This document shows, in pieces, positions 15,041 through 26,502 of a DNA stretch of 62,420 nt. The notes beneath the pieces were generated by a model. That model was not told where the DNA came from. It searched no databases and saw only the letters and a program-made list of their open reading frames with translations. A program made the translations under genes and the position numbers. Positions within the stretch are counted from its first letter, which is position 1, and the number at the start of each line of letters is the position of its first letter. The DNA comes from Dokdonella immobilis (GTDB taxonomy: Bacteria; Pseudomonadota; Gammaproteobacteria; Xanthomonadales; Rhodanobacteraceae): assembly GCF_900115085.1 (NCBI RefSeq), contig NZ_FOVF01000029.1, positions 1 through 62,420 on the forward strand. Direction: 5' to 3'.

Positions 15041-15853
15041 TCAGGACTGCTTCACCCATATCCACCCTTCACGAAGCGCTATTTCGAAATCGCATTCAGG
15101 AGGTGGCCTCGACTTGTCGCTCAGGAAATCTGCCGCTGCAAGCAAACAAAGTCCGGCATCGAATATGTCGGCGCTTCCTTCACATAGCACGTCGAGGCCT
15201 CGGACGGTATTCACGAGTCTCGCAGCAATCTCTTTACGCTTTTCGCCTTGCTCCCGCTTCTTGTAGCTCGAACGTGGAAGGCCATTCGCCTTCAGCGATG
15301 CCGCGGGATACACCTCGATGACGGCGTTCCCCAAAAATCCGGGTGTCCAGGCAAGCGGGAAACCCAGTCCGGTCATGGTGCGAATCTCGTCTAGTACGGA
15401 GAGCGCCTCATGAGCCGCACGCGCGATTCTGTCCGCCGCTACCTCAAGCGGCGCATGTCCACCGAATTCTGCTTGCCTGAGATTTCGTTCAGTCAGCCGA
15501 CGAAACGTCGTCTCTTTCGAAGCAGTCAGGTTTTTACCAGCAACGTGGTGCTTCAATGCATCCGACAGCGCAGACGGCCAACCCAAGGGGGCATCGATCG
15601 CGAGCAGGATCCGATACTTTGGATCGATACCGAGAATCCAGTCCACCACTCGACAAAGCTTGTCCCGCCGTCCTTCGACCGTTCCAAGGCAACCTGATGA
15701 ACTGACCTCGACGGAGCCATTCCGGAAATACCCTGTCGCATAGCCAAACTTGCGAGGGTCGGAAGCGGCGTCAAGCCCGACGACGGCAACCATTTCCGCG
15801 CCGCCTGCGAGGGACTCGGCAGTCGCCCCTCCCGACAAGTCGTCATTGCTCAT
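15041..15853 (-). CDS. DUF429 domain protein (RNase H-like nuclease fold)
   Basis: The 270-residue protein has VGLDAASDPRKFGYA near residue 26, LLAIDAPLGWPSAL near 82, and RLTERNLRQAEFGGHAP, followed by VIEVYPAASL and a C-terminal DAGLCLLAAADFL. These spaced acidic motifs are those of DUF429, a predicted RNase H-fold nuclease. It lies 27 bases after hsdR on the same strand, so it may be co-transcribed with the restriction operon. Confidence 0.8.
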   Translation of the reverse strand: MSNDDLSGGATAESLAGGAEMVAVVGLDAASDPRKFGYATGYFRNGSVEVSSSGCLGTVEGRRDKLCRVVDWILGIDPKYRILLAIDAPLGWPSALSDALKHHVAGKNLTASKETTFRRLTERNLRQAEFGGHAPLEVAADRIARAAHEALSVLDEIRTMTGLGFPLAWTPGFLGNAVIEVYPAASLKANGLPRSSYKKREQGEKRKEIAARLVNTVRGLDVLCEGSADIFDAGLCLLAAADFLSDKSRPPPECDFEIALREGWIWVKQS

Positions 15854-15880
15854 CGGTTGGCCAAACTCGCCCGGAGTTCA

Positions 15881-19071
<3,191 letters not shown>

Positions 19072-19087
<16 letters not shown>

Positions 19088-19950
19088 CGCTCGCGCGCTG
19101 ATGCCAAAGGTAGCGCAACAAGGTCCCTTATGCGGGCGACGACCTCATCCAGCGAAGGCCCAACAAGTCCATTCTTGGCCAAAAACGCCTTCCATTGGGA
19201 CTGCTTGAGCGGATCGAGCCCGAAGTCGTCGCTCAACCCAATCGGCAAGCTGTCTGGGACGAGTGTCCTGCGACGCTCGAAAGTCGCGGCAATCGACTCA
19301 CCCAATTGATCAGAACGCGCCAGCCCTTCCCGGGCAATCGCGTTCAAGTCGAAGTAATCCTTCATCCGGCTGTTTCGTGAGCCGAGCAACACGATGGCAT
19401 GAAGCTTCTCTGCAACAACGGTCTCTACTGCATACGCACGCATTCGTGGGCGCGGCAGATCCAACAGACTCGGATAGTCCAGCCAGACAGGTTCCGGCAC
19501 CGTTGCATCGCCGATACCGACGTCCACCTGGACACGCAGCGCGGCTTTACCCATCTTCGCGCCGAGAAGAACTCGCCGACCGCCATAGGCGTCCTCGATC
19601 CGGATGGGTTCCACGCGCACAGATTCAGAGAGAAACTGAATCGCATCGGGCTCGACTACGGTGTCGCAGACCTCAGCAAACATTTTCCCCAACGTCTCGT
19701 CAGACAGTTCTCCGAATCCCAGCAGATCGGCGTCCCGGGTAGGTCGCAAGGTTTCGCCCAGCCATACCAGCATCAACAGCGCACCCTTCAGTACAAACCG
19801 TTCCGCGTGCGGCGAGCGTGAAAGTCGATACAGAAACCGCTCGATCGCATACCGAGTCAGCAACAGATTCGGATCGACGCCAATTTCCCTCGCATGCCTC
19901 GCCAACCGCGACTGCAAAGAACGGACCAGCCCATCGCGGTCGCCGCTCAT
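19072..19950 (-). CDS. abiEii: AbiEii nucleotidyltransferase toxin
   Basis: The product has 292 residues from the ATG at 19950, which overlaps the antitoxin stop as ATGA; a longer frame to 20109 is antisense noise. The nucleotidyltransferase motifs are present: [12 protein letters not shown] near residue 55, [10 protein letters not shown] near 70 (the metal-binding Asp pair), [10 protein letters not shown] and SRMKDYFDL. AbiEii toxins transfer nucleotides to tRNA acceptor ends and cause growth arrest. The gene runs 16 bases into hsdR. Confidence 0.92.
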
Positions 19951-20552
19951 GCAGTCAGGGCTTCGAGATACGGTTGCATCACGCGCTGGACGCGGCAAAT
20001 GCGGGCGTAACGATCCAGTTCGTCCATCGTCACACGGCGGGCGCGCCACGCTTCGCGCAGCGCCTCCAGAGCGACATCGACACCGATCTTGTTGCGGTAT
20101 TTGAAGCAATCGGCCACGGTCTTGGCCAGGCTGTACACGCGAACCGTCTGCCCCTCGATGCGATGCGATTCGACTCCCGCAGTGAGGGCCGGGCCAGAAA
20201 ATCGGACGATGCGCAAGGGTGGATAGGTCAACGCCGGGCGACGATCACGCCGATCAATCGCGATCCACACCTCGAACGGCGCCTGGGTGCCGATGCCATG
20301 GAACTGCAAGGCGCTGAGCAGGCAAACGATCGCACGCGGAATCGCCGTGCTCGCCAGAACCAGACCATGGTGTTCCGAAAACGATTGCTCCGGCAGCCGA
20401 TACAGCCCGCGCGCGATGCGTTCCACCTGCCCTGTCTGGACAAGTCGAGTCAGCGTTTGCGTATGAATACCGGCAGCCACCAACTCGCGCGTGGTGACCC
20501 CCTGACGGCGACCCGCCAGCTTCAGAACCTTCGCGTGGTCGGTACCGGGCAT
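19947..20552 (-). CDS. abiEi: AbiEi antitoxin/autorepressor
   Basis: The 201-residue protein has the AbiEi N-terminal winged helix (GRRQGVTTRELVAAGIHTQT and ERIARGLYRLP). A C-terminal antitoxin domain follows with VYSLAKTVADCFKYRNKIG and VALEALREAWR. AbiEi represses the operon by binding inverted repeats in its promoter. The start codon lies only eight bases downstream of a good -10 box, so the mRNA may be leaderless. Confidence 0.92.
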   Translation of the reverse strand: MPGTDHAKVLKLAGRRQGVTTRELVAAGIHTQTLTRLVQTGQVERIARGLYRLPEQSFSEHHGLVLASTAIPRAIVCLLSALQFHGIGTQAPFEVWIAIDRRDRRPALTYPPLRIVRFSGPALTAGVESHRIEGQTVRVYSLAKTVADCFKYRNKIGVDVALEALREAWRARRVTMDELDRYARICRVQRVMQPYLEALTA

Positions 20553-20559
20553 GTGGCGA

Positions 20560-20587
20560 ATAGTAGACGTTTACTCATAACTGTCAA
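20560..20587 (-). promoter_or_regulatory. abiE promoter, probably leaderless
   Basis: On the minus strand a perfect TTGACA (20582-20587) and TACTAT (20560-20565) are separated by 16 bp. The abiEi ATG begins at 20552, where transcription would start, and no Shine-Dalgarno motif precedes it. AbiE can therefore be expressed apart from the surrounding restriction operon. Confidence 0.65.
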
Positions 20588-20637
20588 CGATTAGCCACAC
20601 ATTGGATCTTCACTGCGGAAAAGCAAACCCAATAGAT

Positions 20638-21278
20638 TCAATACGTTCCCCTCGATACCGGGCTTCGCTTCGGCCGCTGGGGCCCGCATGTTCCGCACTG
20701 ACTACTGTCGTCCCGGCTCCATTCCGGGACCACGGAAGAGAACGTAAACGCCCAGTCAATCAGGTCGCGAAGTTCCTGCTCCAAGGCGAGACCGTGGTTG
20801 ACACGATGGCCTCGCCCCAGCGAAGCAACCCGCCTCGCCACACGCGGGAACAATCGCTTGTACTTATCTGTCCCCATGCTGCCGAAATAGCGGAAATCGG
20901 TGGACAACAGCGTATTGGCACGCCGATAGGCCGGAGGCGCGCTCAGATCATGAACCAGGTCACCGGGATGATTGTGAAATCGGGCATCTTTACGCAAGTC
21001 GTATCGGCCACCACGCCACGCGTAAATGCAATCCCCACGGTTCCGAAACTCCGGATCTCTGAAGTATCCTCCGTCAGTGGTTTTTCCGGTGACGCGCGCG
21101 ACATAGATCAAATGATTGTCTGAAGCCAGCGCGTTGGCCGCACGCCGATCAACACATCACCCTCAATGGCAACACTGCGAATTCTCGGCTTGCAGATGCA
21201 CAATGAAAGCAGCTCGTCCTCGACACACGGCGCACCACCGTCATCGTTCGTGAGCTTGTAGACGTAGATGCGCGACAT
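20638..21278 (-). pseudogene. Nmad2-family gene with a one-base frameshift
   Basis: The first frame starts at the ATG at 21278 (SRIYVYKLTNDDGGAPCVED, then ICKPRIRSVAIEGDVLIGV) and ends after LQTII at 21108. The second frame, to 20638, continues without overlap in homology: ANALASDNHLIYVARVT. Inserting one G near 21143-21148 (GTGCGGCCAACG to GTGCGGGCCAACG) joins them into a single protein of about 213 residues. That protein matches my memory of the Nucleotide Modification Associated Domain 2 family. The break could be a real mutation or a sequencing error. The gene follows nmad3 by two bases. Confidence 0.75.
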
Positions 21279-21280
21279 CA

Positions 21281-21991
21281 CTAGTTGTTGCGTTGAACCA
21301 GATCGACATTCCGGGAAAGGAACCACTTGTAGAATCGCCCGGCATCATGAAAGGAAGGCGGGCGCGCGCTGCGCTGCAGGTAGCCATCTCGAACGCTCAA
21401 GCCACCCCAGGCCTCCTGCAAGTCGGGCCAGACCCGGTAAGCACGATCGCGATAGTCGCCGATCGGAATGCAGCGCTGAAGTCGACCGGAAACCCCTTGT
21501 CTTGCACGTACGATGATGTCACTTGCATCGGCCGATGGAACCCGCCGTGTGTGCGCATTTTCATGCCATCGGTTCGAAGGCACATCAGCGCCGTCTATGA
21601 TCCCATCGACAACCAGCAATCCAATCAAGGCATACACCAAGCCATTCGGTCTTCTTGTATCCCGCAGACCGGAATAGAAAGCGATCAGATCGCCTGACTT
21701 CAATGTCTCGCGGATCTGTTTTCCCTTTTGGCCCTGGTCGCCATAGCTCAGGTGCGCGAAATCGGGATCCAGATGCATCTGTCTATCCACGAGATGCGCA
21801 GGCAATCGGGCTCCAAAAGCATCCAGCTTTTCGCGCAGACCCGCATACGGCGTGTTCAATCCATCGCGAAAGTCTCCCGACTCGGGAATCGACACGTAGA
21901 CAAACTCGCTGCTGAGCGAATCGACCGGGCCATTCCAATGGCCACCACCTTCACTCTGATCGGCACCCACACGCACTAGGAGCCCATTCAT
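21281..21991 (-). CDS. Nmad3-family protein
   Basis: The 236-residue protein fits Nucleotide Modification Associated Domain 3. It opens with GLLVRVGADQSEGGGHWNGP and continues with FVYVSIPES, LPAHLVDRQMHLDPDFAHLS, YGDQGQKGKQI and GDLIAFYSGLRD. Families of this name were defined by co-occurrence with phage and bacterial base-modification enzymes; their biochemical roles are not settled. The start overlaps the hsdS stop (ATGA), so it is translated as part of the restriction operon. It may help sense or make modified nucleotides that interact with restriction. Confidence 0.8.
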   Translation of the reverse strand: MNGLLVRVGADQSEGGGHWNGPVDSLSSEFVYVSIPESGDFRDGLNTPYAGLREKLDAFGARLPAHLVDRQMHLDPDFAHLSYGDQGQKGKQIRETLKSGDLIAFYSGLRDTRRPNGLVYALIGLLVVDGIIDGADVPSNRWHENAHTRRVPSADASDIIVRARQGVSGRLQRCIPIGDYRDRAYRVWPDLQEAWGGLSVRDGYLQRSARPPSFHDAGRFYKWFLSRNVDLVQRNN

Positions 21992-23328
21992 CTTGCGATC
22001 TCACGCTCGGCAGATTTGACTCTCAATTCCCCGCTCAGCAGCTTTGGCAGCAGCGTGTTGCGCAGGGTGGCGAGGGTGCGGGATTGCTCCTTGTTTTCTT
22101 CTACTTGGATATGTGCCGCTTCTGCAAGCGCCGTGAATTTCTTAACCAGTTCGACGGGCGGGACAACGAGCAGGGGCATTTCGAGGGCATCCTTCGGAAG
22201 CATATTTATCGTGGTGCCATTCGAGAAACCACTTATCCAGTAGTGCCAGCGCCGGTTGTTAAATAGTTCGACAAGGTAGTGTGGGCTGAACGGCGAGTTG
22301 GGCTTGTGGCGGACTCGGTAGATGTGATGACTGAATAGTCCCTTCGGGCCATAGCATCGTGGAACGATAGCAGCATGACCGATCAGCAAATGGTCGAAAC
22401 CTTGCTCGGTGTTCGTCACGATCATGTCGCCCGAATCAAGTAGGTGCTTCTCGCGATATTCGCCTGCGTAGTACTTCAGTCCTTCATGCTTGTAGCCACC
22501 ACCCTCGTAGATCGAGTTGAGGTTATGCATCGGCAGGCCAGCTCTGTCATCACGCAAGCCTTCGCCTTTGTAGCTCAGACCACGGTCAGCGGCGATGTGT
22601 GTGTCAAAACGATCGACCTTCCAGCCTGTAGGTACATGGCCAATCGGCGAATCTTGGAAGGAGTCGGGGAAGAGGGCGGCGGTGGCGGAGTCGAGGCCGG
22701 GAGGGGAGCGGCCGTCGAGTTTGGCGCGGACGGGTTCGAAATCCACGAACCAGCTCTGGAACAGAGCGCGCGCCGTCGTCTCAAGCGTCGCGTTCATCCG
22801 CCGGTTCAACTCGATCTTGTCTTCGATGCGTTCGAGCACTTCCACGATGCTTTTTCGAGTGCACGAAAAACTGGGCACAGGGTAGTCGAGGAAGTCATCG
22901 CGGCTCAGGGCGACAACTGCGCTCCCCATTGCTCGGCCGTCGCAATAGGCGCGGTATTGAGGAGTGCGAAGCAACCAGTAAAGGTAACTGGATGCCTTTG
23001 CTCTCTCGGCGCTCCGAAACTCTAACTTCACGGTGTCTTGCGTGAGGCGGCCAGAGGGCACTGAAGCCGGCACGCGAGCAACCGACCCAATCATTTTGCC
23101 ATCTTTTGTAGCGCCTTTGAGCGACACAAACAGGTCGCCCGGAGTGAGCATCAACTTCGGAGGGCAATCGCCGCCGTATGTTTTATAGTCGCCCTCACGG
23201 AACCCCCCGCCGGGATAAATCGAACCTAGTCCAAGCAACGCTGGGCCAGGCTTACCAACGAGGATTCCCTTGTATGTGGTGCCTCGAATAAGCGTCACGT
23301 AGTCCCTGACGGTTTGTTCACCCGCCAT
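21988..23328 (-). CDS. hsdS: Type I restriction enzyme, specificity subunit
   Basis: The 446-residue protein has the two-repeat plan of HsdS. The first target recognition domain spans about 1-155. The first conserved helix is at about 165-200 (IEDKIELNRRMNATLETTAR and FQSWFVDFEPV). The second recognition domain spans about 225-390 and a final helix (SRTLATLRNTLLPKLLSGEL) follows. The two domains define a bipartite target that cannot be read from sequence alone. The start overlaps the micro-ORF that joins it to hsdM. Confidence 0.95.
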   Translation of the reverse strand: MAGEQTVRDYVTLIRGTTYKGILVGKPGPALLGLGSIYPGGGFREGDYKTYGGDCPPKLMLTPGDLFVSLKGATKDGKMIGSVARVPASVPSGRLTQDTVKLEFRSAERAKASSYLYWLLRTPQYRAYCDGRAMGSAVVALSRDDFLDYPVPSFSCTRKSIVEVLERIEDKIELNRRMNATLETTARALFQSWFVDFEPVRAKLDGRSPPGLDSATAALFPDSFQDSPIGHVPTGWKVDRFDTHIAADRGLSYKGEGLRDDRAGLPMHNLNSIYEGGGYKHEGLKYYAGEYREKHLLDSGDMIVTNTEQGFDHLLIGHAAIVPRCYGPKGLFSHHIYRVRHKPNSPFSPHYLVELFNNRRWHYWISGFSNGTTINMLPKDALEMPLLVVPPVELVKKFTALAEAAHIQVEENKEQSRTLATLRNTLLPKLLSGELRVKSAEREIAR

Positions 23329-23440
23329 AACCCAGCCCCCCCAGGTTTGCTTTCATGGCCTCCTCCAGATTCGCGGACTCGGCGAACCCGCCTTCGCTGA
23401 GGCTTCGGCGGACAGGCTGGGCTGTGGTCTTTACGCTCAT
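23318..23440 (-). CDS. 40-residue micro-ORF duplicating the HsdM C-terminus
   Basis: The frame starts at an ATG overlapping the hsdM stop (ATGA) and ends in a TGA inside the first codons of hsdS. Its second half reads [21 protein letters not shown]. The C-terminus of HsdM reads [21 protein letters not shown], so about 15 of 20 positions agree. The first half ([16 protein letters not shown]) is like text produced by repeat DNA. It probably arose by a tandem duplication of the hsdM 3' end and now couples translation of hsdM to hsdS. Whether a peptide is made is unknown. Confidence 0.6.
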   Translation of the reverse strand: MSVKTTAQPVRRSLSEGGFAESANLEEAMKANLGGLGYGG

Positions 23441-25146
23441 TCGTAGCCGAGTCCTTTCAAATTGGCGCGAATGGCAGCTTCCAGTTTGGCCGACTCCGCA
23501 AACTGACCATGCAGTTCGGCGACGAGGCGCGGCATCTTCTCCTCGAAGGGCTCGCCGTCGTCTTCGGCTTCCTCGGCGCCGACGTAACGGCCGGGGGTGA
23601 GGACGCGGCCGTGGGCGGCGATTTCGGTGGCGGTGGCGGATTTGCAGAAGCCGGGAATGTCGTTGTAGGTCGAAGAATCAGGAGCGCCCTCATCCGCCTT
23701 CGGCACCTTCTCCCGCTTTGCGGAAGAAGGAACGGCGGTGTCCCCACGGTCGCTCTCGGCCGTCCTGGCCTTTGCGACACTCGGGCTTCCTGCCCTTCGC
23801 CAGGCGTGATAGGTGGATGCGATCTTGTCGAGGTCGGCGTCGGTGAGTTCGCGGTGGACGCGGTCGATGAGGGTGCCGAGTTTGCGGGCGTCGATGAAGA
23901 GGGTTTGCTTGCGGCGATCGCGGAAACCGCGTTTGGCGTCGGCGTTCTTGTTCTTGGCGAGGAACCAGAGGCAGACCGGAATCTGGGTGCTGTAGAAGAG
24001 CTGGCCCGGTAGCGCGACCATGCAGTCGACGAGATCGGCTTCGACGATGGCCTTGCGGATGTCGCCTTCGCCGGACTGGTTGGAGGACATGCTGCCATTC
24101 GCCAGGACGAAGCCGGCCATGCCATCCGGCGCCAGATGATGGATGAAGTGCTGCACCCAGGCGAAGTTGGCATTGCCCTTCGGCGGAACGCCGAATTGCC
24201 AGCGCACGTCGTCATCCTTGCGGAACCAATCGGAGTCGTTGAAAGGCGGATTGGCGAGGACGTAGTCGGCGCGCAGGTCAGGATGCTGGACATTGCGGAA
24301 GGTATCGGCGTGCTCCTTGCCGATGTCGGCTTCGATGCCTCGGATGGCGAGGTTCATGATCGCGAGGCGGCGCGTGGTGGCATTGCTCTCCTGGCCGTAG
24401 ATGGAAATGTCGCCGAGCTTGCCGCCGTGCGATTCGACGAACTTCTCCGACTGCACGAACATGCCACCGGAGCCGCAGGCGGGGTCGTAGATGCGCCCCT
24501 TGTAGGGCGCGAGCATCTCGACAAGGCAGCGCACGACGCAGGACGGCGTATAGAACTGGCCACCGTTCTTGCCCTCGGCACTGGCGAAGCGGGTGAGGAA
24601 ATACTCGTAGACGCGGCCGAGCAGGTCGACCGAACGGTGGGATTTCTCGCCCTCGCTGGCGGCGGTGAGGCTGATGGTGGCGATGAGGTCGATCAGTTCG
24701 CCCAGGCGATGCTTGTCGAGGCCGGGGCGGGCGTAATCCTTGGGCAGGACGCCCTTGAGGCGCGGGTTGTCACGCTCGATGGCGACCATGGCGTCGTCCA
24801 CGGTCTTCCCAATGGATGGCTGCTTGGCGTTGGCCTGGAGATGCGCCCAGCGGGCGTCGGCCGGCACCCAGAACACGTTCTCGGCCTTGTATTCGTCAGG
24901 GTCTTCGGGATTTGCGCCCTCGTAGTCACCGTCCCCGGCCAGGAGTTTGGCCCGGTGTTCCTCGAACGTATCAGAGATGTACTTGAGGAAAATCAGACCG
25001 AGTACGACATGCTTGTACTCCGCCGCATCCATGTTGTTGCGAAGCTTGTCGGCGGCCAGCCAGAGCTTGGCCTCGAAACCGAGGTTGGCACTGGATGATT
25101 TGGCATCCTTCTTCCGGGTAGCCCCTGTTTTTCCTGCGCGCGCCAT
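23437..25146 (-). CDS. hsdM: Type I restriction enzyme, methyltransferase subunit
   Basis: The 569-residue N6-adenine methyltransferase has the helical N-terminal domain (1-170), the SAM-binding DPACGSGG (221-228) and catalytic NPPF (299-302). The family's end is present: [20 protein letters not shown], then TPGRYVGAE and [10 protein letters not shown]. Between YHAWR (446-450) and TYNDIPGF lies an unusual stretch of about 40 residues (451-491) that I do not expect in this family; it coincides with a C+G-rich inverted repeat in the DNA. The gene is otherwise complete. It modifies the host target sites with HsdS. Confidence 0.96.
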   Translation of the reverse strand: MARAGKTGATRKKDAKSSSANLGFEAKLWLAADKLRNNMDAAEYKHVVLGLIFLKYISDTFEEHRAKLLAGDGDYEGANPEDPDEYKAENVFWVPADARWAHLQANAKQPSIGKTVDDAMVAIERDNPRLKGVLPKDYARPGLDKHRLGELIDLIATISLTAASEGEKSHRSVDLLGRVYEYFLTRFASAEGKNGGQFYTPSCVVRCLVEMLAPYKGRIYDPACGSGGMFVQSEKFVESHGGKLGDISIYGQESNATTRRLAIMNLAIRGIEADIGKEHADTFRNVQHPDLRADYVLANPPFNDSDWFRKDDDVRWQFGVPPKGNANFAWVQHFIHHLAPDGMAGFVLANGSMSSNQSGEGDIRKAIVEADLVDCMVALPGQLFYSTQIPVCLWFLAKNKNADAKRGFRDRRKQTLFIDARKLGTLIDRVHRELTDADLDKIASTYHAWRRAGSPSVAKARTAESDRGDTAVPSSAKREKVPKADEGAPDSSTYNDIPGFCKSATATEIAAHGRVLTPGRYVGAEEAEDDGEPFEEKMPRLVAELHGQFAESAKLEAAIRANLKGLGYE

Positions 25147-25306
25147 TGCTTCCTCTTTCCATACAAACGAAGCGGCAAAGTACGGCGAATGCCGAGTTGC
25201 CGCAAGGCGCTCGACTTGCTTCTGGCGTACGGGCCAAGCAACCGAGTCGGACTTGGCCAGTGCTACCCCTCAATCCAAGTGCAGCGCCGATGCTTGCCGA
25301 CGGGAT

Positions 25307-26323
25307 TTAGGCAGGCCAGTAAAGCCGCTTGAGCGGCACCAGCCGTCGAGTTTCACTGTCGACTGTCTCGTAGTAGTCCACGAGCGCCCGGACGATGTCG
25401 TCGAGCTCCCATAAGGTCACCGGAATACTGGCGCGATCGGCCTCGTAGCGCGCGTCCTTGCTGAATCCGCCGGTGCTCACGTAGAGCCCGCGGTCGTCCT
25501 TGTGGCGACCGCCGAGGAAGCTGCGCACTTCCTTGCTGCCCATCGAGCCGCTGCGGTGTTTGACCTCGACAACAATGCGAGGATTCTCGAACCCGAGTCC
25601 GTCGGGCGAAGCGACGATATCCGCTCCGCGATCGGGCCCTTGCTTCGCGACGCGTGTCTTGTACCCCATCGCCCGAAGGATTCCCGCAACCAACTCCTGC
25701 ATTTCGTCCCAATCGAGCTGGCTGATCTTGTCCTTGATGAACTCGACGGCCTTGGCCTCCAGACTCTGCAGGAGATCGTCTGTCTCTTCGCTCGATTCCT
25801 CGTCGGTCGCTGGAATGTTCGAGGCGTTATGTGCGCCAGGCCCGGACTTGCCGGTCGCAACGCGAAAAATCTCCGCTGCAGCGGCCGGCGGCACCTGAAA
25901 GAACGTCATCGTCGAACCGAGCGAATTCTTGGTGCTGACACTGAGATCGTCGCGGTCAATCTCGTGGTCCCAGCGCGTAGCTCTCAACAAGCTCATTCCG
26001 GGCAAAGAAGGGTTTTGCTCGACGGTGAGGTCACCTTCGATTGTCCCGACCAGATACCGTCGGGCAGAAGGATTGTAGGTGATGACCTTATCGCCCTTCT
26101 CGACCTTGTTGATATAGCGCCAAACTTGCGATGCGCCTGCGAGGATTGAGCCGGGCTTCAGGTCTGGACGCCTCGCAGCGAATACTTCCGCCAGCTTATC
26201 TTTCGAAACACCCGGCTTGGCGACATGAGCCAGCTCAATCCATCCCAGCGCGACGACCCTCTGGTCGCGAAATTCCTCATATAGCCGGCCACTGTCTCCG
26301 CGAACCATCCACATATGAGCCAT
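25307..26323 (-). CDS. Mrr-like type IV restriction endonuclease
   Basis: The product has 338 residues from the ATG at 26323; a frame to 26470 exists but the extra text is implausible. The N-terminal 130 residues (WMVRGDSGRLYEEFRDQRVV and VITYNPSARRYLVGTIEGD) form an EVE/PUA-like or Mrr-N domain of unknown ligand. The C-terminal part is a PD-(D/E)xK Mrr domain: LDWDEMQELVAGILRAMGYK, then GPDRGADIVA (metal-binding Asp), IVVEVKHR (ExK) and KEVRSFLGGRH. Mrr enzymes cleave modified DNA. It lies 160 bases upstream of hsdM on the same strand. Confidence 0.88.
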   Translation of the reverse strand: MAHMWMVRGDSGRLYEEFRDQRVVALGWIELAHVAKPGVSKDKLAEVFAARRPDLKPGSILAGASQVWRYINKVEKGDKVITYNPSARRYLVGTIEGDLTVEQNPSLPGMSLLRATRWDHEIDRDDLSVSTKNSLGSTMTFFQVPPAAAAEIFRVATGKSGPGAHNASNIPATDEESSEETDDLLQSLEAKAVEFIKDKISQLDWDEMQELVAGILRAMGYKTRVAKQGPDRGADIVASPDGLGFENPRIVVEVKHRSGSMGSKEVRSFLGGRHKDDRGLYVSTGGFSKDARYEADRASIPVTLWELDDIVRALVDYYETVDSETRRLVPLKRLYWPA

Positions 26324-26502
26324 AGCAATCCATTCCACTTTCCAGTGCTGTCGATAGTAACTAACGTGATGCTCTGATGGGGGATAGTCCGAAAGTTCTC
26401 CCTTCCGGGAACTGGATCGAGACACTTGGCCAAAAGCCAGATCGCAAGGCGTGAGACAAACCTGGCGCATACCCTAACGCTCGTTCCCGTCATGAGCACG
26501 CC

